From the NCBI GenBank assembly GCA_003170825.1, contig PMYL01000033.1, forward strand, positions 142 to 52,454: a DNA stretch of 52,313 nt, read 5' to 3'. Numbering within the stretch: position 1 is the stretch's first letter; each line of letters begins with the position of its first letter. Made by a program: the position numbers and the translations under genes. This DNA is from Acidobacteriaceae bacterium (GTDB taxonomy: Bacteria > Acidobacteriota > Terriglobia > Terriglobales > Acidobacteriaceae). Below, piece after piece: positions 1-7,873 of this stretch. The notes beneath the pieces were generated by a model. The model was not told the DNA's origin and did not search any database. It saw only the letters and a program-made list of their open reading frames with translations.

Positions 1-1
1 C

Positions 2-436
2 ACGCTCATCTTTTACGAGGCGCCGCACCGGATTCTGGAGACGTTGGCCGATCTGGAGGCCGTTTGGGGGCCGAATCCGCGCGTGGCCGTGGCCCGCGAG
101 CTGACTAAAATCCATGAGGAGTTTCTGCGCGGAACGGTGGCCGGCGTACACCGGGAAATGGCAGGCCGCGATCGCATCCGCGGCGAGATCACCCTGTTGG
201 TCGAGGCGTTGCCCCAAACCCGCTCCCAGGCCGGATTACTGTCCGCTAGCGCCGCACCCGAGAAGATTGCCGGCCGGGTTGCGCGCCTCCAGGCCGAGAC
301 CGGCGTGGACGAGAAGGAAGCCTTGAAGCGGCTGGCGCGGGAGCTGGGCCAGTCGAAGAGCGAACTCTATCGCGAGCTTCAGCGGGAGCGGGCGCGGCTG
401 AGGGCCGGCTCTCGAGGAACTCGCAAGGCTCTGTGA
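2..436 (+). CDS. rsmI: RsmI, 16S rRNA 2'-O-ribose methyltransferase (C-terminal part)
   Basis: The reading frame is open from the first complete codon of the window, so the start lies outside and only about the last 144 residues are present. The beginning reads TLIFYEAPHRILETL, the conserved FYEAPHR segment of the RsmI/YraL family, followed by VAVARELTKIHEEF, which is the typical family continuation. RsmI methylates the 2'-O of C1402 in the decoding centre of 16S rRNA using S-adenosylmethionine. The rest is a charged helical C-terminal extension (KEALKRLARELGQSKSELYR) that resembles the small helical domain seen at the end of many RsmI proteins. The SAM-binding N-terminal domain is not in the window. 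The family call is secure; activity cannot be judged from this part. Confidence 0.9.
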   Translation, partial: TLIFYEAPHRILETLADLEAVWGPNPRVAVARELTKIHEEFLRGTVAGVHREMAGRDRIRGEITLLVEALPQTRSQAGLLSASAAPEKIAGRVARLQAETGVDEKEALKRLARELGQSKSELYRELQRERARLRAGSRGTRKAL

Positions 437-470
437 AAAACGAACAGGACAAACGCCACTTGCAGGATGG

Positions 471-995
471 TCATTGGGTCCTCGCCTCCGAACTTCGGGA
501 TGAAACCAGCATCTCCTTCAGCAGAGGCATCGCGCTGCCGAAATGGGGGAACGACTCGGCTGCCCCGTCCGGCAACCGCCTGGATCGAAAGGAAATCGGA
601 TCAGGCAGGGCTTCATCCGGCACCGGCAGCACCGCATCTTGCTGAATCCGGTACGGATAGACCCTTACCCTGGCCAGAAAAAACCACGGATATTGCGTTA
701 ACTCGATATGCTCCACTTCCACGACGTTGAAGTGTTCACTTACCCGCCGAAGCGCCAGCTTGAGCGCGCTGGCAATGGCCTCCTGCGATGTCTCGCCTAC
801 GCCGCTTCTCAGCAATCCATCGGCAATCTTGATGAAGTTCCATCCGCGCGTCTGAATCTTCTTTTCCAAACGGCGCGCATCCCCCGTCCGCACAAAGTTC
901 CAGCCCTCGCGAAACTCATCGGTCGCCAGTTTGAGGCCAACGGGCAATTCAACCCGCGCGCGCAAAAGCATGTTCAGTTCAGCGATGGTGTGCAT
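471..995 (-). CDS. Conserved hypothetical protein (174 aa)
   Basis: I do not recognise a named family. The frame stays open further upstream to 1220, but the ATG at 995 is preferred: it gives a natural N-terminus (MHTIAELNMLLRARVELPVG) and avoids overlapping the response-regulator gene that begins at 1678 and ends at 1016. The protein is soluble, with no signal peptide or membrane helix. It contains two similar stretches, EGWNFVRTGDARRLEKK and TRGWNFIKIADGLLRSGVG, then a mixed basic/hydrophobic segment and a Pro/Ser-rich tail. The position directly behind the response regulator, on the same strand and 20 bp away, suggests cotranscription. A cytoplasmic role linked to that regulator is only a guess. 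Confidence 0.7.
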   Translation of the reverse strand: MHTIAELNMLLRARVELPVGLKLATDEFREGWNFVRTGDARRLEKKIQTRGWNFIKIADGLLRSGVGETSQEAIASALKLALRRVSEHFNVVEVEHIELTQYPWFFLARVRVYPYRIQQDAVLPVPDEALPDPISFRSRRLPDGAAESFPHFGSAMPLLKEMLVSSRSSEARTQ

Positions 996-1015
996 CGGGA
1001 CAACTCTTTTCTTTC

Positions 1016-1678
1016 TCAGTTGTAGAATTGGGCCGCGCTGGCAGGGTTCGGGACCCCCTCGGCGGGGTACCTTTGGAAAACCTGCAGAGGCGCCCGATCC
1101 GTTGACTGGACGATTGCGTAATGAATCAAGCTGTGGCAATAGATGCAATCTGTTTTGCGTACAAGGCTTATCGAGCCGCCGCAAACCTGGGGAAAGGTCC
1201 GCAGGCATTCCGTACAGCAAATCATCACGTAGGGCTCTCCGGAATTGTCGCGTCCATTGGACTGAATCCAGATGGGCGCCAACGCGCTTGACGGCCGGTT
1301 GGGAAGCACCCGGTCCGCATTGGGCAGGGCTCCCAAAATCCTTAACAAAGATCCCATGCTGCTGCCTTTTTGATAGAAGGCGTCGGCGGCAACGCCGGAA
1401 GGCACTTCGTCGCCTTGGAACGCGCCGCTCATGGCGATCGTCTGGATCGCGGGGAACCGGCGGCGGACCACCGAGAGCAACTCGAAGCCCGACATGCCGG
1501 GCATGTTGAGATCGGAAAGGAGAATGTCGGGGATTTCCTTCCGCAGTTCAACCAATGCGGAGAATCCATCTTCCGCGGAGCGCGCGCGATATCCAACCTC
1601 AGTCAGTATGTGCGACATCGAGGTTCGAATGGAAGGCTCATCGTCTACGATGAGAACTCTTGTTTTCGTATCGGGCAT
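1016..1678 (-). CDS. Response regulator with receiver domain and Cys-rich C-terminus
   Basis: Residues 1-120 form a CheY-like receiver: the acidic pair at D12-D13 (VLIVDDEPSIR), the phosphoacceptor at about D56 (ILLSDLNMPGMSG), and the conserved Lys after AFYQ. No DNA-binding or enzymatic output domain follows. Instead the roughly 100-residue tail holds CCTEC and, further on, CIYC, a spacing that could bind a metal such as zinc. The start at 1678 is preceded by GGGGTGAGAG, a plausible ribosome-binding site. There is no histidine kinase next to it, so it is an orphan regulator. Ninety bases upstream of the start lies a run of 11 G residues (1771-1781) that might modulate transcription. Output by protein-protein contact is inferred. 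Confidence 0.85.
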   Translation of the reverse strand: MPDTKTRVLIVDDEPSIRTSMSHILTEVGYRARSAEDGFSALVELRKEIPDILLSDLNMPGMSGFELLSVVRRRFPAIQTIAMSGAFQGDEVPSGVAADAFYQKGSSMGSLLRILGALPNADRVLPNRPSSALAPIWIQSNGRDNSGEPYVMICCTECLRTFPQVCGGSISLVRKTDCIYCHSLIHYAIVQSTDRAPLQVFQRYPAEGVPNPASAAQFYN

Positions 1679-1770
1679 CTCTCACCCCACTTAAGCGAGT
1701 CAATAAAGGAAGTGGAGTGAGTGTCGCATTCAACGAATCGCAATGCTGGTCAATTTCGTACATGTTTGCC

Positions 1771-1781
1771 GGGGGGGGGGG
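1771..1781. repeat. Poly-G tract of 11
   Basis: Eleven consecutive G residues (C on the minus strand) lie between the end of the Crp/Fnr gene (1809) and the start of the response-regulator gene (1678, minus strand), about 93 bp upstream of the latter's ATG. Long homopolymers of this kind slip during replication and can alter promoter spacing. They are also prone to sequencing errors. Confidence 0.8.
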
Positions 1782-1808
1782 CGCTATGGTCTACTCCCTG
1801 GGAATGCC

Positions 1809-2501
1809 CTAAATAGACTGCGCTTCGGCCTTGTCGTCGGGCAATTGATCGTGCAGAATCACATTCAGCAGCGACTTGTGAACCCGGATGCGGCCGTTGT
1901 ATTCGATAAAGCCGAGCTTGCGAAAGCGGTTCATGAAGAAGCTCACGCGGGAGCGGGTGGTGCCGATCATCTCCGCCAAAGTCTCTTGCGAGATCTTGGG
2001 AATGTATTGTTCCGGTTCGCCCGGCTTGCCAAACTCGGCCATCAGCAGCAGAATCCGCGCCAGCCGCTTTTCACTGGAGTTGAAAAGCTGATCCACCAGA
2101 TCGGCCTGAATGCGCATGCTGCGCTCCAGCAGAAACTTCAGGAACAGGTCGGAGAAGTCATGCTCATCGTGCATCACGCGGATCATCTCTTCCCGCCTTA
2201 TTTTGAGCGCGGTGCAGGCGGTAATGGCAGTGGCCGTGGACAAACGCAGTCCCGCCACGGCCGCCAGCGCCCCCTCGCCCACAAATTCGCCCGTGGAGAC
2301 CAGCGTGATGGTGGCTTCCTTGCCGGTTTGCGAAACGACCGTGACTTTTGCGCGGCCCTTCTGAAGATAGAAGACGGAATCAGCCGTGTCTCCCTGCGAA
2401 AAGAAGGCCTGCTTGGGCGTCAATTGCACAATTCTTCGCCCCAGCCCGGCGCTCGCCAGAAAGGCGGCGGCATCGAATGCGGGTTTTTCAAGCACAACCA
2501 T
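1809..2501 (-). CDS. Crp/Fnr family transcriptional regulator
   Basis: This 230-residue protein has the two-domain Crp/Fnr plan. Residues 20-125 are a cyclic-nucleotide-binding-type beta-roll (QAFFSQGDTADSVFYLQKG, then GEFVGEGALA). Residues 150-215 are a winged helix-turn-helix with the recognition region SQETLAEMIGTTRSRVSFFM and the wing GFIEYNGRIRVHKSLL. There is no N-terminal cysteine cluster of the Fnr [4Fe-4S] type, so oxygen sensing through iron-sulphur is unlikely; the ligand is unknown. The start is firm: AAGGAGG lies eight bases before the ATG. It is transcribed towards the poly-G tract and the response regulator, and may be cotranscribed with them. Many acidobacteria carry numerous paralogues of this class. 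Confidence 0.93.
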   Translation of the reverse strand: MVVLEKPAFDAAAFLASAGLGRRIVQLTPKQAFFSQGDTADSVFYLQKGRAKVTVVSQTGKEATITLVSTGEFVGEGALAAVAGLRLSTATAITACTALKIRREEMIRVMHDEHDFSDLFLKFLLERSMRIQADLVDQLFNSSEKRLARILLLMAEFGKPGEPEQYIPKISQETLAEMIGTTRSRVSFFMNRFRKLGFIEYNGRIRVHKSLLNVILHDQLPDDKAEAQSI

Positions 2502-3078
2502 CGAATGAGCCTCCTTCCAGATGCGGTGTCGGCACAGGACGTTGCAGGTGGGACCGCGACCGCATCGCCATCATATTGATAGAGGAACTGCCGCGATGAG
2601 CAAAAAATCATCGACAAGTACAGAAGTCCTGGGATGCCGGGAACCGCTCTTTCAACAGAGTATCCACGGTACGCCTATCGGCTGTACACTCAACCCCGTA
2701 TTTTGCCACAGTGTTACACCCCCAAAGGGGGACAATCTGTTCTATTTTGCTCACTTTTCCTGAAAAATTGCAAGCCTTGGGCGGCCAGGACCTCGAGTCA
2801 GGGTCAGTGCCTCGCAATCCTGGGCGCAGAAACGCTCCCTGGGCAGGCGTGGCGCCGGCGCCCAGCCGGACCTTGCCTCGCATGGTTGAAAATGACGCCA
2901 CGCCAGCCGCGGAGAGGTCAGGAGAACACGTGTCTGGGATGGATAAACCGCCATCTACGCTCTGAGCGCAATTGCTCAGACCGCGCCGGGCGATGGCTCT
3001 AATGTGAAAACTACCTTGTGCGCCTCAAATGCGCGTAAAGCAAGTGACGCTGCGCATGGGTAGAAAAAGGTGAGATGC
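2502..3078. other. Intergenic region between divergent crp-like and SYLF genes
   Basis: This 577-bp gap holds the regulatory regions of two divergent genes. I see no convincing coding frame; the small open frames have no ribosome-binding site and do not resemble any family. At 2719-2731 there is a perfect palindrome, CCCCC-AAA-GGGGG, in an otherwise AT-richer stretch, which could be a protein-binding site. I could not place a credible -35/-10 pair for either gene. Confidence 0.5.
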
Positions 3079-3771
3079 ATGAAGAAATTTATGACGTTGG
3101 TGGCATTGTTCAGTCTGGGTGTGGCTAGCGCCGCCTGGGCGGAGACTCGCGAAGAAGTGCGGACCCGGTTGGATAATGCCGCCACGGTGCTGCACGAGAT
3201 CATGGCCGCGCCGGATAAAGCCATTCCCAAAGATGTGCTGGATCACGCAAAGTGCGTGGCCGTAGTGCCGCACATGATCAAGGGCGGCTTTGTGGTTGGC
3301 GCGGAGAACGGCAGAGGCGTTGCCACGTGCCGGACCGCAAACGGATGGAGCGCGCCGGCGTTATTTGCCATTACCGGCGGCAACTGGGGATTGCAGATCG
3401 GCGTCGAGGGCGTGGATCTGGTCATGATTTTCCAGGGTGAGAAAGGAATGGAGCGCTTGCTCTCCGCCAAGTTCCAGCTTGGAGGGGACGCCTCCGCGGC
3501 AGCCGGACCGGTTGGGCGCCACGCATCCGCCAATACCGATTGGAAGCTGGATACCGAGATCCTGACCTACTCGCGAGCCAAAGGCGCCTTTGCCGGACTC
3601 ACGCTGACCGGGGCTGATATTCGCCGCGACGACGGTTCCATGGATGCCTTCTATGGACCTGGTGTCTCTACCAAGTCCGTATTGCGGGGCGAAGTAGCCG
3701 TGCCGGACGGGGCGCACAGGTTCATCGACGCAGTCAGAGATGCAAAAGTGCAGGCCCATGCTGCGAATTAG
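3079..3771 (+). CDS. Secreted SYLF/Ysc84 lipid-binding-domain protein
   Basis: The N-terminus (MKKFMTLVALFSLGVASAAWA, cleavage after AWA) is a clear signal peptide, so the mature protein acts outside the cytoplasm. The remainder matches the SYLF domain: AKCVAVVPHMIKGGFVVGAE, then GRGVATCRTANGWSAPALFA, GGNWGLQIGVEGVDLVMIF and a C-terminal SRAKGAFAGLTLTGADIRRD. SYLF proteins bind phospholipids and occur in bacteria as periplasmic or outer-membrane proteins of unclear role. A GTG at 3070 is in frame, but the ATG at 3079 is chosen because AGGTGA lies five bases upstream of it. Length (230 aa) is normal for the bacterial family. It is probably monocistronic or shares a transcript with the small membrane protein downstream. 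Confidence 0.93.
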   Translation: MKKFMTLVALFSLGVASAAWAETREEVRTRLDNAATVLHEIMAAPDKAIPKDVLDHAKCVAVVPHMIKGGFVVGAENGRGVATCRTANGWSAPALFAITGGNWGLQIGVEGVDLVMIFQGEKGMERLLSAKFQLGGDASAAAGPVGRHASANTDWKLDTEILTYSRAKGAFAGLTLTGADIRRDDGSMDAFYGPGVSTKSVLRGEVAVPDGAHRFIDAVRDAKVQAHAAN

Positions 3772-3854
3772 CAGCCGGTGACCGGTTGTGAATGCTTGCG
3801 GACGCCCGGAAAGGCCCTTTGAATTCCGGGCGCCCACGGCGCAAGGGAGAAGAT

Positions 3855-4001
3855 ATGCTCTGGACGATTTTTGTGATTCTTGTGGTTCTGTGGCTACTCG
3901 GTTTCACCCTCCATATCGGCGGCGGCCTGATCCACATCCTGATCGTTGTTGCGGTCGTCGTACTGATTTTCAACCTGATCTCCGGGCGGCGCGGCTTGTG
4001 A
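3855..4001 (+). CDS. Lmo0937-family small membrane protein (48 aa)
   Basis: A 48-residue peptide beginning MLWTIFVILVVLWLLGFTLH and ending in a basic tail (ISGRRGL). It is almost wholly two closely spaced hydrophobic helices with a glycine turn (HIGGGLIHIL), the pattern of the Lmo0937 family of very small membrane proteins. The start is set by AAGGGAGA five bases before the ATG; the longer frame from 3792 has no such site. In many bacteria these peptides are general-stress genes of unknown mechanism. It follows the SYLF gene by 83 bp on the same strand, and both could be stress or envelope genes. Confidence 0.8.
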   Translation: MLWTIFVILVVLWLLGFTLHIGGGLIHILIVVAVVVLIFNLISGRRGL

Positions 4002-4022
4002 AGTGCTGGGGCCTGAGGAGAG

Positions 4023-4985
4023 CTATCGGGCACTAACCTTCCCGGTCTCTTCCTCTGAGCCTCCCGTCCTTGCCGCTTTCCGGTTCGCCTCCATCTCCTC
4101 GATCTCCTGGATCAACTGCTCCAGTTGCGCCCGCTTGCGGCCGCTCATGTCGAGGAAGCGAATGCCCACAAGGCGCCGATCGTGGATTGCCTGGATCACG
4201 CCGCCCAACCGGAATGGCAGCCCTTCCAGACGAAACTCTGTCTCGACTCGCGTGTAGATGCCCACCGGAAAGCGCTCGTCGGCGCGGATGCGGCATCCGC
4301 CCAGGCTCAGGTCCAGAATGCGCCCATGCAGCGCAGACGCGACATTGATGAGAAAAATCACGGCTGAGGTATCCACCTCGTGCCGGGACTGCGTTCGGCG
4401 CTCGCGCTTGGCGGGCTTTACGGGCGGCTGCGATGCGGCCTGTTGGGGCGAGGTCGCGGGTTGCGAAGCAGGCTTGGGTTGCGGCGATGGCACGGGCTGC
4501 GCCACAACGGCATGGATCCCGGTTTGCCGCACCGCCCGCCTTTGGACCTGTTCCTGAGCTGCTTTCTCCGGGGGTTGTGCCTCAGCGGCAAGTTTCTCGG
4601 CGGCCTTTTTCTCCGCTCTGGCCGCATTTTCCGCCTCGACCTCGCAGAGCACCTCGGCTAGCTCGTCCCTGCGCCGAAAGGGCATATCCACTAACTGGAC
4701 CCCGACCAGATTCAGACCATCGGTCCATTCAGCCACGCCGCTGAACCGGAAGGCTATTCCGTTGATCGTGAAGGTGACTTCCACACGGATCGGGATGCTC
4801 GCCGGAAACCGCTCCCTGGTGCGCAACCGGCACCCTTCTAGGCTGAGCTCGATGATGCGGCAGGGGACGCGGGAGCCTTGGCTCACCAGCAGGAGAGTGG
4901 CGTTTTCGTCCACAGCTTGCCGGAGTTGCGCGCGGCGCTCCGGCTGTTGGATCGCAAGTTCTTCCGCTTTTTCTTGCGTCTCCAT
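4023..4985 (-). CDS. Tandem PilZ-domain protein
   Basis: This 320-residue protein contains two PilZ domains. The first (about residues 15-115) has ERRAQLRQ, then IIELSLEGCRLRTRERFP; the second (about 195-300) has RRTQSRHEVDTSAV, then ILDLSLGGCRIRADERFP. They are joined by a Pro/Gln/Ala-rich linker of some 80 residues. Canonical c-di-GMP binding needs RxxxR followed by (D/N)xSxxG. The first domain has RRAQLR and ELSLEG (E instead of D/N), the second RRTQSR and DLSLGG, so the second looks more able to bind. No output domain is fused, so it may signal by protein contact. A strong ribosome-binding site, GGGGAGG, precedes the ATG. Confidence 0.88.
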   Translation of the reverse strand: METQEKAEELAIQQPERRAQLRQAVDENATLLLVSQGSRVPCRIIELSLEGCRLRTRERFPASIPIRVEVTFTINGIAFRFSGVAEWTDGLNLVGVQLVDMPFRRRDELAEVLCEVEAENAARAEKKAAEKLAAEAQPPEKAAQEQVQRRAVRQTGIHAVVAQPVPSPQPKPASQPATSPQQAASQPPVKPAKRERRTQSRHEVDTSAVIFLINVASALHGRILDLSLGGCRIRADERFPVGIYTRVETEFRLEGLPFRLGGVIQAIHDRRLVGIRFLDMSGRKRAQLEQLIQEIEEMEANRKAARTGGSEEETGKVSAR

Positions 4986-5014
4986 GGCCCTCCCCGCCGA
5001 AATTCCTGAAAGAA

Positions 5015-5482
5015 TCAGTGTCCCCCGGCCACTTGCCCTGCGTTCGTGGGCGCAATCTGCGCGCCTTCCCGGCCCTTCAAACGGTCATATTCGTACACAT
5101 CGCTGGTGGTTCCCAGCGCCTCGTTATAGAGGCTGATGGCGCCGGTCAGCTGCTTCAGTTCTTCGCTGAACAGGTGGATCGCCTGCAATTGACTGGCCGA
5201 TGCCGGAAGCTCAAATTGGGATGTCTTAATGAACTTCTGGTAGCCCCGGTCCAGCAAGCGCGCCACTTCGCCGTTCACCAGCGCTCCCGGATGCACGGCC
5301 AAGGCTGCCTGCGCGTCCCCAACCGCATCCTGGGCCTGGACGGCAACCAGCACGGCCGCGGCCCCATGCTTGCTCACCAGCACGCCGCCTGCGACTCCGG
5401 CGAAGGGTCGAACATCAAACGAATGGGCGCGCAGGATCTCCAGCGTCTGATCGAAGTTCGGATTGCGGGATTTTCGGGTCAT
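5015..5482 (-). CDS. Conserved hypothetical protein (155 aa)
   Basis: I do not recognise a named family. The ATG at 5482 (MTRKSRNPNFDQTLEILRAH) is preferred over the in-frame extension to 5587, which adds unremarkable sequence. The first half resembles a small alpha/beta domain (SFDVRPFAGVAGGVLVSKHGAAAVLVAV), and the second half is helical and acidic, ending in a Gly/His tail. There is no signal peptide or membrane helix. It lies 29 bp upstream of the PilZ gene on the same strand and is probably cotranscribed with it. Confidence 0.72.
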   Translation of the reverse strand: MTRKSRNPNFDQTLEILRAHSFDVRPFAGVAGGVLVSKHGAAAVLVAVQAQDAVGDAQAALAVHPGALVNGEVARLLDRGYQKFIKTSQFELPASASQLQAIHLFSEELKQLTGAISLYNEALGTTSDVYEYDRLKGREGAQIAPTNAGQVAGGH

Positions 5483-5693
5483 GGTCGCTTTCCAGTCTGC
5501 GAGGATATTGAAGCAGGTATCGGCAGAATTTTCTTGAAACTCCAACCTCACATACCCAATCTCGCATAACGGGAGCGTACGCCGCAATTTTCAATGGAAG
5601 TCGACAACACGCAAGCCAAACCCGGCCGTCACCCAGCTCATCGGCTACCGGCAGTTCTGAGGCTTCGCGCCTGAAACCCACGAGGAGAAGACT

Positions 5694-6020
5694 TTGAAGA
5701 ACGGAATCCCCCAGCTTACTGTGAAAGACCTGAAGCGCCGCATCGATGCGGGCGAGAACGTATACATCCTCGACGTTCGCGAACCCTGGGAGCACACGAT
5801 CGCCCAGATCGGCGGAAAGCTGATTCCGCAGAACGAGGTCCCCCAGCGCCTGGCCGAGATCGACCGCGACCGCGAGGTTATCGTCCACTGCCACCACGGC
5901 GTCCGCAGCCAGCGCATTGCGGAGTTCCTCAAGCAGGCCGGCTACCCCAAGGTCGTCAACCTCGCCGGCGGCATCCACGCCTGGGCCGACGAGATCGACC
6001 CCAGGGTGCAGAAGTACTGA
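5694..6020 (+). CDS. Rhodanese-like domain protein
   Basis: A single-domain rhodanese of 108 residues. The characteristic segments are ILDVREPWEH and VHCHHGVRSQRIAEFL, with the catalytic cysteine at about C66 in a C-H-H-G-V-R loop, and the closing NLAGGIHAWADEID. Such proteins carry persulfide sulphur or act as sulphurtransferase or thiol-chemistry partners. The start is a TTG, supported by GAGGAGAAG four bases upstream; there is no in-frame ATG nearby. The next gene, an HTH remnant, begins 35 bp downstream with its own site and is likely on the same transcript. Confidence 0.93.
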   Translation: MKNGIPQLTVKDLKRRIDAGENVYILDVREPWEHTIAQIGGKLIPQNEVPQRLAEIDRDREVIVHCHHGVRSQRIAEFLKQAGYPKVVNLAGGIHAWADEIDPRVQKY

Positions 6021-6055
6021 GGGGCCGACTCCGCAGCGGGATTACGAGGAGAGGC

Positions 6056-6390
6056 ATGGCTAAACGCGCCCAAGATCAAGTGATCCAGAGCAGCGGCAAC
6101 GTGTTTGCCGATATAGGTCTGCCGGATGCGGCGGAACTCGATACGAAGGCCCGGCTTTGTGCCGCCCTCAACCTGATTGTCGAACGGCAGCGGCTCACAC
6201 ACAGGCGGAAATCGCGACCGCGCTCGGCATCAACCAGCCGAAGGTCTCTGCCCTACTCAATTACAAGCTGGAAGGCTTTTCCGTCGAGCGGCTGATGCAC
6301 TTTCTCCTGGCGCTCGGCCAAAACGTGGAGATTCTCGTCAAAGCCAAGCCCAGCTCCCGTTCCGCCCGCATTGCCGTCAAAGCCGCCTGA
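6056..6390 (+). pseudogene. HTH (XRE/HigA-like) antitoxin-type gene, frameshifted in a CA repeat
   Basis: Two overlapping frames together make one complete product. The first (from ATG 6056, after GAGGAGAG) reads through NVFADIGLPDAAELDTKARL to LIVERQRLT and then goes out of frame. The second frame continues exactly with QAEIATALGINQPKVSALLN, a classic helix-turn-helix, and ends at 6390. The break is at (CA)4, 6196-6203; removal of one CA unit restores a roughly 110-residue HTH protein of the kind paired with RelE/HigB-like toxins. No toxin gene is adjacent. It is either a decayed orphan antitoxin, a slippage-controlled gene, or a sequencing error in a dinucleotide repeat. Confidence 0.8.
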
Positions 6391-6591
6391 ATTCAGTAGC
6401 CATCCTCAACTCATCTTGTTGCGGACGAGCCCGCGCCAAAGAGCCTTTGAACCCAATTGGGCTTTCGCAGCGCGGCGGTCTTGGGCGCTTGGCGTTCAGA
6501 TGAAATGCGCGGCAGGCGGCGCAATCGCCATGCCGGGGACATTTTCGCTTGGGGCAATGACAGACGGCTGGTAACTCGTTCATCTCGGGTA

Positions 6592-7617
6592 CTATTCCAC
6601 CGGTCCCGGCCTTCCCGCCTCGCCGCTCTTCCCGTTCTCGTCCAGCTTGCCGAAGATCATCTTCCCGCTGGCGGTTTGCAGCACGCTGGTCACTGAAATC
6701 TCGACCGGCTTGCCGATCAGCTTGCGCGCATGATCCACCACCACCATGGTGCCGTCGTCCAGGTAGCCCACGCCCTGGTTGTACTCCTTGCCCTCCTTGA
6801 GGATGAGCACATTCATCTTTTCGCCGGGCAGCACCACCGGCTTGAGCGCGTTCGCCAGATCGTTGATGTTCAGCACCTCGACGTGGTGCAGGTGAGCCAC
6901 CTTGTTCAGGTTGAAGTCGTTGGTCACCACCTTGGCCTCCCACTTCTTGGCCAGCTCCAGCAGCTTCAGGTCCACCTCGCGGATGGAGGGGAAGTCGTCG
7001 GAGACGATCTGCACCTGGATGTTGGTGCTCGACTGCATGCGCTGCAGCATGTCCAGCCCCCGCCGGCCGCGCTGCCGCTTGGAGCTGTCGGTCGAGTCGG
7101 CCACAGTCTGCAACTCGCGCAGCACGAACTCCGGCACCACCATCATGCCGTCAATGAAGCCGGCCTCGGCGATGTCGGCGATGCGGCCGTCTATGATCAC
7201 GCTGGTGTCCAGCACCTTGACGCTCCGCCGCGTGGGCCGGTCGCTAGTGAAGACGCTGCCCAGCGCCGCGGGGTTCAGCAGGTCGCCCTTGCTGGCCCCC
7301 ACCAGCAGGCCCACGTAGGTCATCAGCAGCAGCACAAATATCTGGATCACAGCCGAGGTGGCCCCAGGCGCCAGCGCGCTGCGCAGCACCAGGCAGAACA
7401 GCGCCGCGCCAAAAATGCCCAGCACGCTGCCGGCCACCGCGCCGATCAGCCGCCGCAGGCTGAGCGCCCGCACCCGCAATTCAAAGACGATAACCGCGCC
7501 GGCCGCCCCCGCGCCCACGCCCGCACCCACCCATCCTGTCATGCCGAACGGATGAAGGAAAGAACAGACCCCGGCCAGCAGGGCCACAAAAAGAAGACGA
7601 ACCAGAACAATATCCAT
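6592..7617 (-). CDS. PIN-TRAM domain membrane protein (YacL-like)
   Basis: The ATG at 7617 (MDIVLVRLLFVALLAGVCSF) follows GGGAG and gives a 341-residue protein. The first 120 residues contain about four hydrophobic helices. Residues 130-250 are a PIN nuclease-type domain with the acidic positions VLDTSVIIDGRIADI, the central E in VVPEFVLRELQ and VVTNDFNLNKVA. The last 80 residues are a TRAM RNA-binding domain (GEKMNVLILKEGKEYNQGVG, then GKPVEISVTSVLQT). This order of membrane helices, PIN and TRAM is that of YacL/YacL-like proteins, widespread in bacteria. The PIN acidic residues are intact, so RNase activity at the membrane is possible but unproven. Confidence 0.93.
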   Translation of the reverse strand: MDIVLVRLLFVALLAGVCSFLHPFGMTGWVGAGVGAGAAGAVIVFELRVRALSLRRLIGAVAGSVLGIFGAALFCLVLRSALAPGATSAVIQIFVLLLMTYVGLLVGASKGDLLNPAALGSVFTSDRPTRRSVKVLDTSVIIDGRIADIAEAGFIDGMMVVPEFVLRELQTVADSTDSSKRQRGRRGLDMLQRMQSSTNIQVQIVSDDFPSIREVDLKLLELAKKWEAKVVTNDFNLNKVAHLHHVEVLNINDLANALKPVVLPGEKMNVLILKEGKEYNQGVGYLDDGTMVVVDHARKLIGKPVEISVTSVLQTASGKMIFGKLDENGKSGEAGRPGPVE

Positions 7618-7711
7618 AAAAGCCAACTCCCGCCGGAACGAAGGGAAATGCTCCAGCCTGGGCACAATTGGCGAGTATGCGCACTACTGCATGGAGTCGT
7701 CAAGGGGGCCG

Positions 7712-7746
7712 AGAACAGGGGATAGGGAATAGGGAACAGGGAACAG
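7712..7746. repeat. GGGAACA/GGGATA heptad tandem repeat
   Basis: About five head-to-tail heptads of the form AACAGGG/AATAGGG lie between the PIN-TRAM and response-regulator genes. The same units occur in opposite orientation at 7837-7867 and again at 15631-15666. The pair at 7712 and 7837 could fold into a stem with a loop of about 90 nt. Confidence 0.75.
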
Positions 7747-7836
7747 TGGATCTGTGCCGCTCTGGGCGGATCGCCAGTGGTAGGCATTCATCAGGCAGGG
7801 TTTCGCAATCCACTCATCCAGCCACTGCCCGCCGGC

Positions 7837-7867
7837 CTGTTCCCTGTTCCCTATTTCCTGTTCCCTG
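7837..7867. repeat. Inverted partner of the heptad repeat
   Basis: TGTTCCC/TATTTCC heptads on the plus strand, the reverse complement of the array at 7712-7746. The array ends seven bases before the stop of the response-regulator gene (minus strand), so it is its immediate 3' region and may serve as a transcript end. Confidence 0.7.
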
Positions 7868-7873
7868 GTTTTC

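Noticed and set aside
2608..2901. Small minus-strand frame upstream of the crp-like gene
   Set aside because: No ribosome-binding site, no family features, and it overlaps the likely regulatory region of two divergent genes.
6730..7725. Long plus-strand frame opposite the PIN-TRAM gene
   Set aside because: His/Gln/Val-rich translation typical of the antisense of a GC-rich gene; the opposite strand encodes recognisable PIN and TRAM domains.
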